From the NCBI GenBank assembly GCA_045632125.1, contig JAZQWC010000073.1, positions 1 to 27,841 of the forward strand: a stretch of 27,841 bases of DNA, read 5' to 3'. The notes beneath the pieces are model-generated. The model was not told the DNA's origin. It ran no database searches and saw only the letters and a list, made by a program, of their open reading frames with translations. Below, piece by piece: positions 1 to 6,700 of this stretch (the stretch's first letter is position 1; every line of letters starts with the position of its first letter). The DNA comes from CALWPV01 sp045632125 (GTDB lineage Bacteria; Bacillota; Clostridia; Lachnospirales; Bianqueaceae). A program made the position numbers and the translations under genes.

Positions 1-64
1 GATATAAGAAGAACGTAAGACCAAGGGACATAATCCAAAGTTAGCCGCGAAGCGGATAACTTAT

Positions 65-137
65 GGACGCTTAGCTCAGCTGGGAGAGCGCCTGCCTTAC
101 AAGCAGGATGTCATAGGTTCGAGCCCTATAGTGTCCA
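65..137 (+). tRNA. tRNA-Val (anticodon TAC)
   Basis: The cloverleaf can be folded by eye. The 7-bp acceptor stem GGACGCT pairs with AGTGTCC and contains one G-U pair. The anticodon stem CCTGC/GCAGG (91-95/103-107) encloses the loop CTTACAA, which places anticodon TAC at 98-100 and reads valine GUA codons. The T arm carries the expected GGTTCGAGCC block. The CCA end is not encoded, since the discriminator A is followed by CTA. A rho-independent terminator follows within 10 bases, so this tRNA is the last or only gene of its transcript. Confidence 0.96.
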
Positions 138-144
138 CTACGTA

Positions 145-174
145 GAGTCAACTTAAATGGTTGGCTCTTTTTTT
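145..174 (+). terminator. Rho-independent terminator after tRNA-Val
   Basis: GAGTCAAC (145-152) pairs with GTTGGCTC (160-167) through eight base pairs, one of them G-U, over a 7-base loop, and is followed by seven T. It ends the tRNA transcript. Confidence 0.9.
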
Positions 175-231
175 ATTTTTAAATCTCTGTATATTCATGG
201 AGTTATTTTCCATTTTCGGCAGACAGATGAA

Positions 232-260
232 TTGAAATATAAAATGCAAGATGATATAAT
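232..260 (+). promoter_or_regulatory. Sigma-A type promoter of the mannoside operon
   Basis: TTGAAA (232-237) and TATAAT (255-260) are separated by exactly 17 bases. Transcription would begin near 267 and give a leader of about 135 nucleotides before the first gene at 402. This is the only strong promoter seen upstream of the run of plus-strand genes ending at 11083. Confidence 0.8.
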
Positions 261-281
261 AAAAGAAAGAATTCGAAAAAT

Positions 282-378
282 CTACAAATGAATAAAGGAG
301 AATTTGTAGGCAGTCAATTAGTATGGCATTTGTGTAATATTCAGTACGGCAGGGTATCACTTAGGTGATATCCTTTTT
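282..378 (+). promoter_or_regulatory. Structured leader with terminator-like hairpin
   Basis: Two hairpins lie in the leader. CTACAAAT (282-289) pairs with ATTTGTAG (302-309), and an AAAGGAG motif sits in the loop. GGGTATCAC (352-360) pairs with GTGATATCC (365-373), and five T follow, which resembles an intrinsic terminator just before the ribosome binding site of the gene at 402. A 26-codon open frame (ATG at 288, stop TGA at 366-368) runs into the 3' arm of the second hairpin, but no good Shine-Dalgarno precedes it. Attenuation of the operon is inferred. No known riboswitch class was recognised. Confidence 0.5.
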
Positions 379-401
379 GGTAAAATGGAGGATATAAAAC
401 A

Positions 402-617
402 ATGAATGGAAAAGATTTTGACCTAATTATGAAATCAATTCATAAGGAGATTTCAGAGTCTAACGGAGTATTTCAGCGTTATTTTGGAAAGAAAACAGAA
501 GAAGAGTTAGAGGAGATGAAGCTTGTTGCCGGCATTGCATTGATGGCAGCGGATCGGTATTATTCACGACAGACAGAACAGGAATTTGAAATCAGAGAGA
601 AGAACGAACATGTTTAA
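402..617 (+). CDS. Small protein of unknown function, first gene of the operon
   Basis: A 71-residue acidic and helical-looking protein with no family I recognise. There is no signal peptide or membrane segment. Charged E/K-rich stretches lie around residues 28-40 and at the C-terminus. A GGAGG at 387-391 precedes the ATG by ten bases, which supports translation. The 3' end overlaps the start of the oxidoreductase gene (ATG at 610) by eight bases, so the two are probably translationally coupled. As the first gene after the promoter and structured leader it may have a regulatory or accessory role, but nothing in the sequence shows which. It could also be a fast-evolving accessory subunit. Confidence 0.6.
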   Translation: MNGKDFDLIMKSIHKEISESNGVFQRYFGKKTEEELEEMKLVAGIALMAADRYYSRQTEQEFEIREKNEHV

Positions 618-1467
618 AATTGGTTTTATAGACTATTTTTTTGATAATTGGCATACAAACTTTTTTCCTGGTTTTATGCGAGAAGTGATCCAAACGAAAA
701 ATTACGATGCGGAGATTACTGCAGCATATGCTTTTCATGAGAGTCCCACTGAGTTAAAAAATGCACAGTGGTGCGAAAAAATGAATGTTAAACAGTGTGA
801 CAGCGTAACTGAGTTGATAGAAAGTGTAGATGGCATCATGGTTATGGCTGCTGATAATTCTCAGTGGAAAGAAGAAGTGGCTACTGAAGCACTAAAAAGC
901 GGCAAACCAGTGTTTGTTGATAAAACCTTTGCTCCTGATTTGGAAACAGGTAAGAAGTTCTTTGCGTTAGCCAGAGAATATAACACACCGGTGTTTTCAT
1001 CTTCGGCGCAGAGGTATTGTGAGAGTATTTTGGATTACTTGGCGAGAGAAAAGGGTAACACTCGTTTCATGTCTACTGTAGGGCCTCATGATTTGTCCAA
1101 TTATGCAGTACATCAATTTGAACCCATTGTGGCAATTATGGGAATCGGCGTGAAGAGAGTAAAATCCTTCGCCGTAGGCGAAAAAGTGACGCAGCTCATC
1201 CTAGATTATGGCGATGGTCGTCAGGCAAGTTTTACTCAAACACCGAATCCGTGGGCCGAGTTTAATTTTATGGTGTCAGATGGTGAAAAGGGTGAGCGCT
1301 TAGATAGCAGCGATTTTTATCTAAACACAATGAGAGTAATTTTAGAATTTTATCGTACCGGAAAGCCTCCGGTTTCAGAAGAAGAAACATTGGAGATTTT
1401 AGCACTGATTGATGCAGCGAAAGAAGCAAGAAAGAACCCGGATCAATGGATGGAGTTGAAAGTATGA
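610..1467 (+). CDS. Gfo/Idh/MocA-like oxidoreductase
   Basis: A 285-residue protein with the layout of Gfo/Idh/MocA sugar oxidoreductases: an N-terminal Rossmann-like half (to about residue 125) and a C-terminal alpha/beta half. The segment GKPVFVDKTFAPD carries Lys105 where the family has the EKP lysine, and His168 sits in a VHQFEP context like the catalytic histidine. Two oddities stand out. The usual GxGxxG nucleotide loop near the N-terminus is not recognisable (GFIDYFFDNWH there), and EKP is changed to DKT. ATG 610 is preferred over the in-frame ATG at 586, because the N-terminal beta strand begins there. It overlaps the previous gene by eight bases and the next by ATGA. Such proteins interconvert sugar hydroxyl and keto groups with NAD(P). 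The substrate is unknown, and pairing with ThuA suggests keto-glycoside chemistry. Confidence 0.8.
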   Translation: MFKIGFIDYFFDNWHTNFFPGFMREVIQTKNYDAEITAAYAFHESPTELKNAQWCEKMNVKQCDSVTELIESVDGIMVMAADNSQWKEEVATEALKSGKPVFVDKTFAPDLETGKKFFALAREYNTPVFSSSAQRYCESILDYLAREKGNTRFMSTVGPHDLSNYAVHQFEPIVAIMGIGVKRVKSFAVGEKVTQLILDYGDGRQASFTQTPNPWAEFNFMVSDGEKGERLDSSDFYLNTMRVILEFYRTGKPPVSEEETLEILALIDAAKEARKNPDQWMELKV

Positions 1468-2282
1468 GTGAAAAAATCAAATTACATTATTTAATTGGTG
1501 ACGTACATAAAGGTGGTCACGATGTGCATCGGGTAGCCAAAGCTAATTATATGCTTTTACAAGAGGCTGGTGTATTTGAGGTTTTGAGAGTTTGTGATGA
1601 ACCTACAATTGGAGATATGACTTTCGATCAATATTTTGAAGAAGGTTTGATCAATCAAGCTGATGTGTTTGTATTCAATTGCGGTAATTACCGATTCAAT
1701 GATCCGGCAGAGCAGAAACTGCTTGAGGATGCGGTAGCAGGCGGTGCAGGTTTGGTTTTCCTGCATGGCGATCACCCATGTTATTGGGTAGAAGTTGGTT
1801 TTAAACCGTGGAAAGAGATTGAGAAAATGGCAGGTTTGATGTGGAGAGAAAAAACATTCCATGGTGATTATGCTGATGCACATATACAGGTAGATGCGCC
1901 GGAACATCCTATTATGCAGGGAATTCAGGATTTTGAGACCACAGATGAAATCTTCTGTAACTGCGAAAATGTGTGGAATGTACCCTTTGAAACCTTAGCC
2001 AGCGCGTATTCCGATGATCAAGTCATTTCTCGTCATGGCGTAGCCGGAACCGGTAAATATGAGCCGATTTTGACTATTGGGTCCTATGGAGAAGGACGAA
2101 CGGTAAATCAGTTGTTAGGTCATGTTTGGCCGTATTATACCGGACATGGTATGGGAGAAAATACCCTTTTAAGTTTTCTGCCTAAGGAATTTAGAAAAAT
2201 GTTTGTGCGAAGCTGCGAATGGGCGGCCACAGGTGAAGTAAAAAGGACTCTTCAATTTGAAGGTAATTCTAAGCTGATTTAA
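1464..2282 (+). CDS. ThuA-like protein (trehalose utilisation family)
   Basis: A 272-residue cytoplasmic protein with the ThuA fold, a class I glutamine-amidotransferase-like domain. Recognisable family blocks are HDVHRVAKANYMLL near residue 20, a GLVFLHGDHP strand-turn around residue 100, APEHPIMQG followed by the TTDEIF motif near 155-165, and the closing GEGRTVNQLLGHVWP plus a C-terminal CEWAATG. In rhizobia ThuA and ThuB act with Gfo/Idh enzymes on disaccharides through 3-keto intermediates, and here a Gfo/Idh gene lies directly upstream. The ATG at 1464 overlaps the previous stop in an ATGA junction. The in-frame ATG at 1446 is less likely because it would extend into the upstream gene. 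The substrate cannot be read from sequence, but neighbouring mannosidases make a mannoside plausible. Confidence 0.82.
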   Translation: MSEKIKLHYLIGDVHKGGHDVHRVAKANYMLLQEAGVFEVLRVCDEPTIGDMTFDQYFEEGLINQADVFVFNCGNYRFNDPAEQKLLEDAVAGGAGLVFLHGDHPCYWVEVGFKPWKEIEKMAGLMWREKTFHGDYADAHIQVDAPEHPIMQGIQDFETTDEIFCNCENVWNVPFETLASAYSDDQVISRHGVAGTGKYEPILTIGSYGEGRTVNQLLGHVWPYYTGHGMGENTLLSFLPKEFRKMFVRSCEWAATGEVKRTLQFEGNSKLI

Positions 2283-2308
2283 TTTATATTTGAAGGGACA
2301 ATATTAAC

Positions 2309-2824
2309 ATGTGTCAAAGAGAAAGTATACAGACAGAACGTTTATGCTTGCACTCGATTTGTGAACAAGACAAAGATGCAATGGTCGAAATGTTTTTTAA
2401 TGAAGAAATCACTCAAACTTACATGATTCCGGAATATAAGTCCAAAGAAGAAGCGATTAAGTTATTTGATCGCTTTAAGGAGTTATCCGTTTCAAAGGAT
2501 CATTTTGTATATGGGATATATCTGAATGACCATATCATTGGGTTTATTAATGATGTGGAAATTAAGGAAAAGGAAATTGAAATCGGATATGTGATCCATC
2601 CGACTGAAAAGAATCAAGGATATGCAACGGAAGTGCTTACAGAAGTAATCAAAGAGTTATTTGCAATGGGATTTACTGTGGTCAAAGCCGGAGCTTTCGA
2701 AGAAAATCTGGCTAGTATGCGTGTGATGGAAAAAAGCGGGATGCATCGAATTCAACAGGAAGATACGATTGAATATCGAGGTAAAGTGCACCGTTGTATT
2801 AACTATGAAATTCTTCGCGGCTAA
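2309..2824 (+). CDS. GNAT N-acetyltransferase (RimJ/RimL type)
   Basis: A 171-residue single-domain GNAT protein. The N-terminus shows the ERLCLHSI strand typical of RimJ/RimL-like members. The acetyl-CoA pyrophosphate loop is seen as EIGYVIHPTEKNQGYATEVL around residues 91-110, with Q-x-x-G-x-A-like NQGYAT. The C-terminal ENLASMRVMEKSGM block is also characteristic. It would transfer acetyl from acetyl-CoA to an amine of a small molecule, antibiotic or protein N-terminus; the acceptor is unknown. It follows ThuA by 26 bases with a GAAGGGA ribosome site, and the next GNAT starts 11 bases after its stop, so it is part of the operon. Confidence 0.88.
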   Translation: MCQRESIQTERLCLHSICEQDKDAMVEMFFNEEITQTYMIPEYKSKEEAIKLFDRFKELSVSKDHFVYGIYLNDHIIGFINDVEIKEKEIEIGYVIHPTEKNQGYATEVLTEVIKELFAMGFTVVKAGAFEENLASMRVMEKSGMHRIQQEDTIEYRGKVHRCINYEILRG

Positions 2825-2835
2825 AGGAAGCTTTT

Positions 2836-3375
2836 ATGGAAATCGTTTTTGAAGACATAAAAATCAGAGAATTCATGGAGACAGATCTTACGGTTATGCT
2901 CAAATGGCTGACGGATGAAAGAGTGTTGCGATTTTATGGTGGCAGAGACCTTAACTATACTCCAGGTACTCTTAAACAACATTATGAAGAAGCATTTGAA
3001 AATGACGGCTTTCGAGTGATTGTGGAATATAATAATCAACCTATTGGATATGGTCAAATTTATCAGATTGCCGGGGATGATTATGAGGAATATCGGTATC
3101 CGGAAACGGATGCAATCGTATATGCTATGGATCAATTCATTGGTGAACCGGCATATTGGAATAAAGGAATTGGGACAAAGTACATCAAACAGATATGCGA
3201 ATTCCTGAAAAAAGATCGAAAGGCTGACGTAGTGATTCTAGATCCTCATAAAGATAATATCAGAGCCATGCGAGCCTATCAAAAATGTGGATTTCAAATT
3301 ATTGGAGAACTTCCACAGCATGAACTCTTTGAGGGCAAGAAAGTAGATTGTTGGCTAATGGAATGTAAACTGTAA
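2836..3375 (+). CDS. AAC(6')-Ie-like aminoglycoside 6'-N-acetyltransferase homologue
   Basis: A 179-residue GNAT protein. Nearly every conserved stretch I remember from the AAC(6') enzymes is present: MLKWLTDERVLRFYGGRD near residue 20, IEYNNxPIGYGQIY (VEYNNQPIGYGQIY here) around 60-75, MDQFIGEPAYWNKGIGTKYI near 98-117, VILDPHKDNIRAMRAYQKCGF, and the final DCWLMEC. From memory the match is closest to the acetyltransferase half of the bifunctional AAC(6')-Ie/APH(2'')-Ia enzyme. No phosphotransferase domain follows here. The expected reaction is acetyl-CoA-dependent 6'-N-acetylation of aminoglycosides, but a native amino-sugar substrate is possible. The gene sits in the middle of a mannoside operon, 15 bases ahead of the GH38 gene, with no mobile element signs. 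Confidence 0.85.
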   Translation: MEIVFEDIKIREFMETDLTVMLKWLTDERVLRFYGGRDLNYTPGTLKQHYEEAFENDGFRVIVEYNNQPIGYGQIYQIAGDDYEEYRYPETDAIVYAMDQFIGEPAYWNKGIGTKYIKQICEFLKKDRKADVVILDPHKDNIRAMRAYQKCGFQIIGELPQHELFEGKKVDCWLMECKL

Positions 3376-3390
3376 AAGTAGGAGAATAAG

Positions 3391-5973
3391 ATGAAAAAGA
3401 AGCTTCATATTATTTCACATTCTCATTGGGATAGAGAATGGTACATGGGTTTTGAACAACACAGAGCCAGATTAGTGGAACTGATGGATGCATTGATTGA
3501 TAAAATGGAAAGTGATGAAGAATATCGGTATTTTCATTTAGACGGTCATGTTCTGGCCATTGAGGATTATTTGGAAATCCGTCCCGAAAAAAGAAGTCGC
3601 TTAGAAAAGCTGATTCGTGATGGTAGGATTCAGGTGGGGCCCTGGTATGTTTTGCAGGATGAGTTTTTGACTTCAGGAGAAGCCAATGTACGAAACATGC
3701 TGGAAGGACTTCGATATTGTGAAGAAAATGGTTATGAACCAGTCATGTCCGGCTATTTTCCGGATGCCTTCGGTAATATTTCACAAGCACCTCAAATTCT
3801 AAGAGGGTTTGGGATTGATAATGCAGTATTTGGCCGTGGTATGGGAGTTATATTTGAAGATAATAAGCCGGCAGAAGCAGAAGGAAATGCGAAGAAAGAA
3901 TTGAATTGGCATAGCCCGGATGGATCCAGTGTGATGGGCGTGATGTTTTCCGATTGGTACAATAATGCGAATGAGCTGCCTGTAGAAAAAGAAGAAGCAA
4001 GACGAGTATATGGAGAACTGATTGAGAAAACAGCCAGAAATGCAGGAACACCTCATTTATTAGGTATGAATGGGTGTGATCATCAGCCTCTGCAGCGTGA
4101 TCTTGTAGAATCCATAGAAGTCGCGCGGGAATTGTTTGGAGAGAAAGTTGAAATCAAGCATAGTAATTTTAAAGAATATCTAGAATGTATACGTCCTTAC
4201 AGAGATGATTTTCCGGATATTCATGGAGAGATTACAGGCCAATATACAAGCGGAATGATGCGACTTGTAGATACTGCTACTACACATATGCCGTTAAAAC
4301 TGTACAATCATAAAGTGCAGAATCTATTGCAGCAGCAAAGTGAGCCCATAAGTGTGCTGGCAGATATGGTTGGTGACCCCTATCGGAGTCATATGATTCG
4401 CTATGCCTGGAAGACCTTGATGAAAAATCATCCGCACGATTCAATTTGCACTTGTAGCTGTGATACGGTTGCCAGAGAAATGGCGGTTCGTTTTGAAAAG
4501 GCATATCAGGCAGCAGAATATGCTCGTGATGAAGCAGCAGAATATATAGCTAAAGCTTTGAACACGACAGAAGGTTCTGCAACTAACATAGTGGTGATTC
4601 ATACAAATCCGTCATATACAGAAGGTGAAATCAATACGCAGATTCGGTTGGAAGAGTATATCGATCCCAAAGAGCTGTATCTCACCGACTGGCAGGATCA
4701 GCCGGTGAACTGTCAAATTCAATATATCGGTAAAAAGTTTACATACACATTACCGAAGGATAGTTTTCGTAAAGTTCAGTTTTTGCATGTATATGAAGTC
4801 AAATTCGTAACTGCACTTAAAGGTATGGGATGTTTTGGATATAAACTAAAACAGGGAAAACAACAAGAAGTGGCAAATGATCTTCAGGTGTTGGCTAATG
4901 GTGCGGAAAATAAATGGCTTAAGTTCAGTATCATGGAAGAGGGTTCCTTGAACGTGCTCGATAAAGTATCAAATCGTCTATATACCAATCTACACCGGCT
5001 TGAAGACAGCGGTGATTGCGGAGATGGTTATAACTACTGGCAGACCAAGGATCAGTTAAGCGTATATCCGAGGAAAAAAGCTGAATGGAAAATTGTTGAG
5101 CAAACCACATTCAGTGTTACCTATGAGGTTACTTATCATATTGACATTCCGGCTGGTTTAGTAGAAGGAAAAAAGCGTAGTACGAAAACCATTCCCCATG
5201 AAATTATGAGTCAGTTTACATTGAGGGCTGATGCAAAAAGGATCGAAGTCAAAACTAAATTTAACAATCAAAGTGAAAATCATCGTTTACGTGTATTGTT
5301 TTCCAACGATATTCAAACCAATACAGTTATGGCAGATGGTCAATATGATGTGATCAAACGTGACATCATTCCTTGGGATGGATGGCAAAATCCGTCCAAT
5401 ACTCAAAGAATGCAGACCTTCTTCGGTTTGGAAGATGATAAAAGAGGTCTACTCATTGCCGGCAGAGGTCTGTGCAGCTATGAAATTCTGAGAGATGGTA
5501 GAAATACCATGGCACTGGATTTGTTGCGAGCTGTAGGTGAGATTGGTGACTGGGGCGATTTCCCGGCACCGATGATGCAGGTGAAAGGTGAACATACACT
5601 GCAGTATGCGATTATTCCGTATGCGGCAGATGAAAAGGCAAGAGCTTTTGAAAATGCCTATGGTTTTGCGCAAGATCGATTCTATGCGATTCAAACAGAA
5701 AAACACGAGGGAAGTTTTGAGGTTAACAAGCCTGTTATCAGCATGGATGGAGACTTTATTACTTGTACAGCACTGAAGCAGGCCGAGGATGGAAATGGAT
5801 ACATTCTTCGTGTATGTAATGTTTCAGAAGATGAACAGATACTGAAAATTGAAGGAAACTGTGAGATACAGGAAACTAATCTGGCAGAGAAACTGATTGA
5901 GCAGCAATTTTTAGATTCTAAAAACATTACAATTCCGATGAAGAAAATCAAAACGTATCAAATGAAGTTTTAA
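3391..5973 (+). CDS. GH38 alpha-mannosidase (MngB-like, cytoplasmic)
   Basis: An 860-residue protein with all hallmarks of bacterial GH38 retaining alpha-mannosidases. The N-terminal HSHWDREW gives zinc ligands His12 and Asp14. GYFPDAFGNISQAPQIL places the catalytic nucleophile at Asp125. NHPHDSI (His347 onward) supplies the further active-site histidines. The N-terminal seven-stranded domain is followed by a helical bundle (about 290-400) and the long C-terminal beta-sandwich region. There is no signal peptide, so it acts on imported mannosides. Length is normal for the MngB group. Its ribosome site AGGAG lies six to ten bases before ATG 3391. The following isomerase and GH92 genes suggest it releases mannose from short alpha-mannosides or from modified mannosides such as mannosylglycerate. 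The exact linkage is unknown. Confidence 0.95.
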   Translation: MKKKLHIISHSHWDREWYMGFEQHRARLVELMDALIDKMESDEEYRYFHLDGHVLAIEDYLEIRPEKRSRLEKLIRDGRIQVGPWYVLQDEFLTSGEANVRNMLEGLRYCEENGYEPVMSGYFPDAFGNISQAPQILRGFGIDNAVFGRGMGVIFEDNKPAEAEGNAKKELNWHSPDGSSVMGVMFSDWYNNANELPVEKEEARRVYGELIEKTARNAGTPHLLGMNGCDHQPLQRDLVESIEVARELFGEKVEIKHSNFKEYLECIRPYRDDFPDIHGEITGQYTSGMMRLVDTATTHMPLKLYNHKVQNLLQQQSEPISVLADMVGDPYRSHMIRYAWKTLMKNHPHDSICTCSCDTVAREMAVRFEKAYQAAEYARDEAAEYIAKALNTTEGSATNIVVIHTNPSYTEGEINTQIRLEEYIDPKELYLTDWQDQPVNCQIQYIGKKFTYTLPKDSFRKVQFLHVYEVKFVTALKGMGCFGYKLKQGKQQEVANDLQVLANGAENKWLKFSIMEEGSLNVLDKVSNRLYTNLHRLEDSGDCGDGYNYWQTKDQLSVYPRKKAEWKIVEQTTFSVTYEVTYHIDIPAGLVEGKKRSTKTIPHEIMSQFTLRADAKRIEVKTKFNNQSENHRLRVLFSNDIQTNTVMADGQYDVIKRDIIPWDGWQNPSNTQRMQTFFGLEDDKRGLLIAGRGLCSYEILRDGRNTMALDLLRAVGEIGDWGDFPAPMMQVKGEHTLQYAIIPYAADEKARAFENAYGFAQDRFYAIQTEKHEGSFEVNKPVISMDGDFITCTALKQAEDGNGYILRVCNVSEDEQILKIEGNCEIQETNLAEKLIEQQFLDSKNITIPMKKIKTYQMKF

Positions 5974-5985
5974 GGAGGTTCTTTT

Positions 5986-6675
5986 ATGAAACGTTCGGAA
6001 ATTAATCAAGCTTTGAAACAACTGGAAGCAATGTGTGAAAAGTATCACTGTTATTTACCTCCTTTTTGTCATATGACTCCTGAAGAATGGCAGGAAGCGG
6101 GGCATGAATACGATGAGATCCGAGACTGCATGTTAGGTTGGGATATTACTGATTTTGGTTTGGGCGATTTTAATAAAGTTGGTTTTTCATTGATTACTAT
6201 ACGAAATGGCTGTCGAACCAATGAAGAGAAATATCCTAAAGTATATGCAGAAAAGCTATTATATTTAAATGAAGGGCAGATGGCAGCGAATCATTTTCAC
6301 TGGTATAAAACAGAAGATATCATCAATCGCGGCGGCGGTAATGTGTTGATCCGAGTGTATAATAGTCTTCCAAATGAAGAAATCGATTATGAGTCCGATG
6401 TAACAGTGCATATGGATGGTAGAACGTATGTAGTACCGGCCGGAACGCAGATGAAGCTGACTCCGGGTGAGAGTATTTGGATCACTCAGGGAATGTATCA
6501 TGATTTTGCTGTAGAAGAAGGAACAGGTCCTGTTCTGTTGGGTGAAGTGAGTCAGTGTAATGATGATAATACCGACAATCGATTCAATCCTCCGGTGGGA
6601 CGTTTTCCGACAATCGAAGAGGATGAACCGCCCTATCGTTTGCTGTGTAATGAGTATCCGATGGCAAAAGAATAA
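5986..6675 (+). CDS. D-lyxose ketol-isomerase (D-mannose/D-fructose isomerising)
   Basis: A 229-residue cupin-fold protein of the D-lyxose isomerase family. Its metal site is complete: His103 and His105 in NHFHWYKTED, Glu110, and His172 in GMYHDF, a spacing that fits the HxHxxxxE...H arrangement of known enzymes. Family members interconvert D-lyxose with D-xylulose and D-mannose with D-fructose using Mn2+. Lying between two alpha-mannosidase genes, it most likely turns freed mannose into fructose for entry into glycolysis, which would replace a mannose-6-phosphate isomerase route. It starts 12 bases after the GH38 stop behind a strong AAGGAGGT. Length matches characterised members. Confidence 0.93.
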   Translation: MKRSEINQALKQLEAMCEKYHCYLPPFCHMTPEEWQEAGHEYDEIRDCMLGWDITDFGLGDFNKVGFSLITIRNGCRTNEEKYPKVYAEKLLYLNEGQMAANHFHWYKTEDIINRGGGNVLIRVYNSLPNEEIDYESDVTVHMDGRTYVVPAGTQMKLTPGESIWITQGMYHDFAVEEGTGPVLLGEVSQCNDDNTDNRFNPPVGRFPTIEEDEPPYRLLCNEYPMAKE

Positions 6676-6700
6676 ATTTTAAAAATCAGGAGTATCTTCC

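Noticed and set aside
41..59. Short hairpin TTAGCCGC-GAA-GCGGATAA before the tRNA
   Set aside because: One mismatch, no T run and no gene to attach it to in the 60 bases before the tRNA; not enough to call a terminator.
148..360. A 70-codon minus-strand frame across the promoter and leader
   Set aside because: It crosses the tRNA terminator, the promoter and the leader hairpins, has no ribosome site, and its product is low-complexity hydrophobic.
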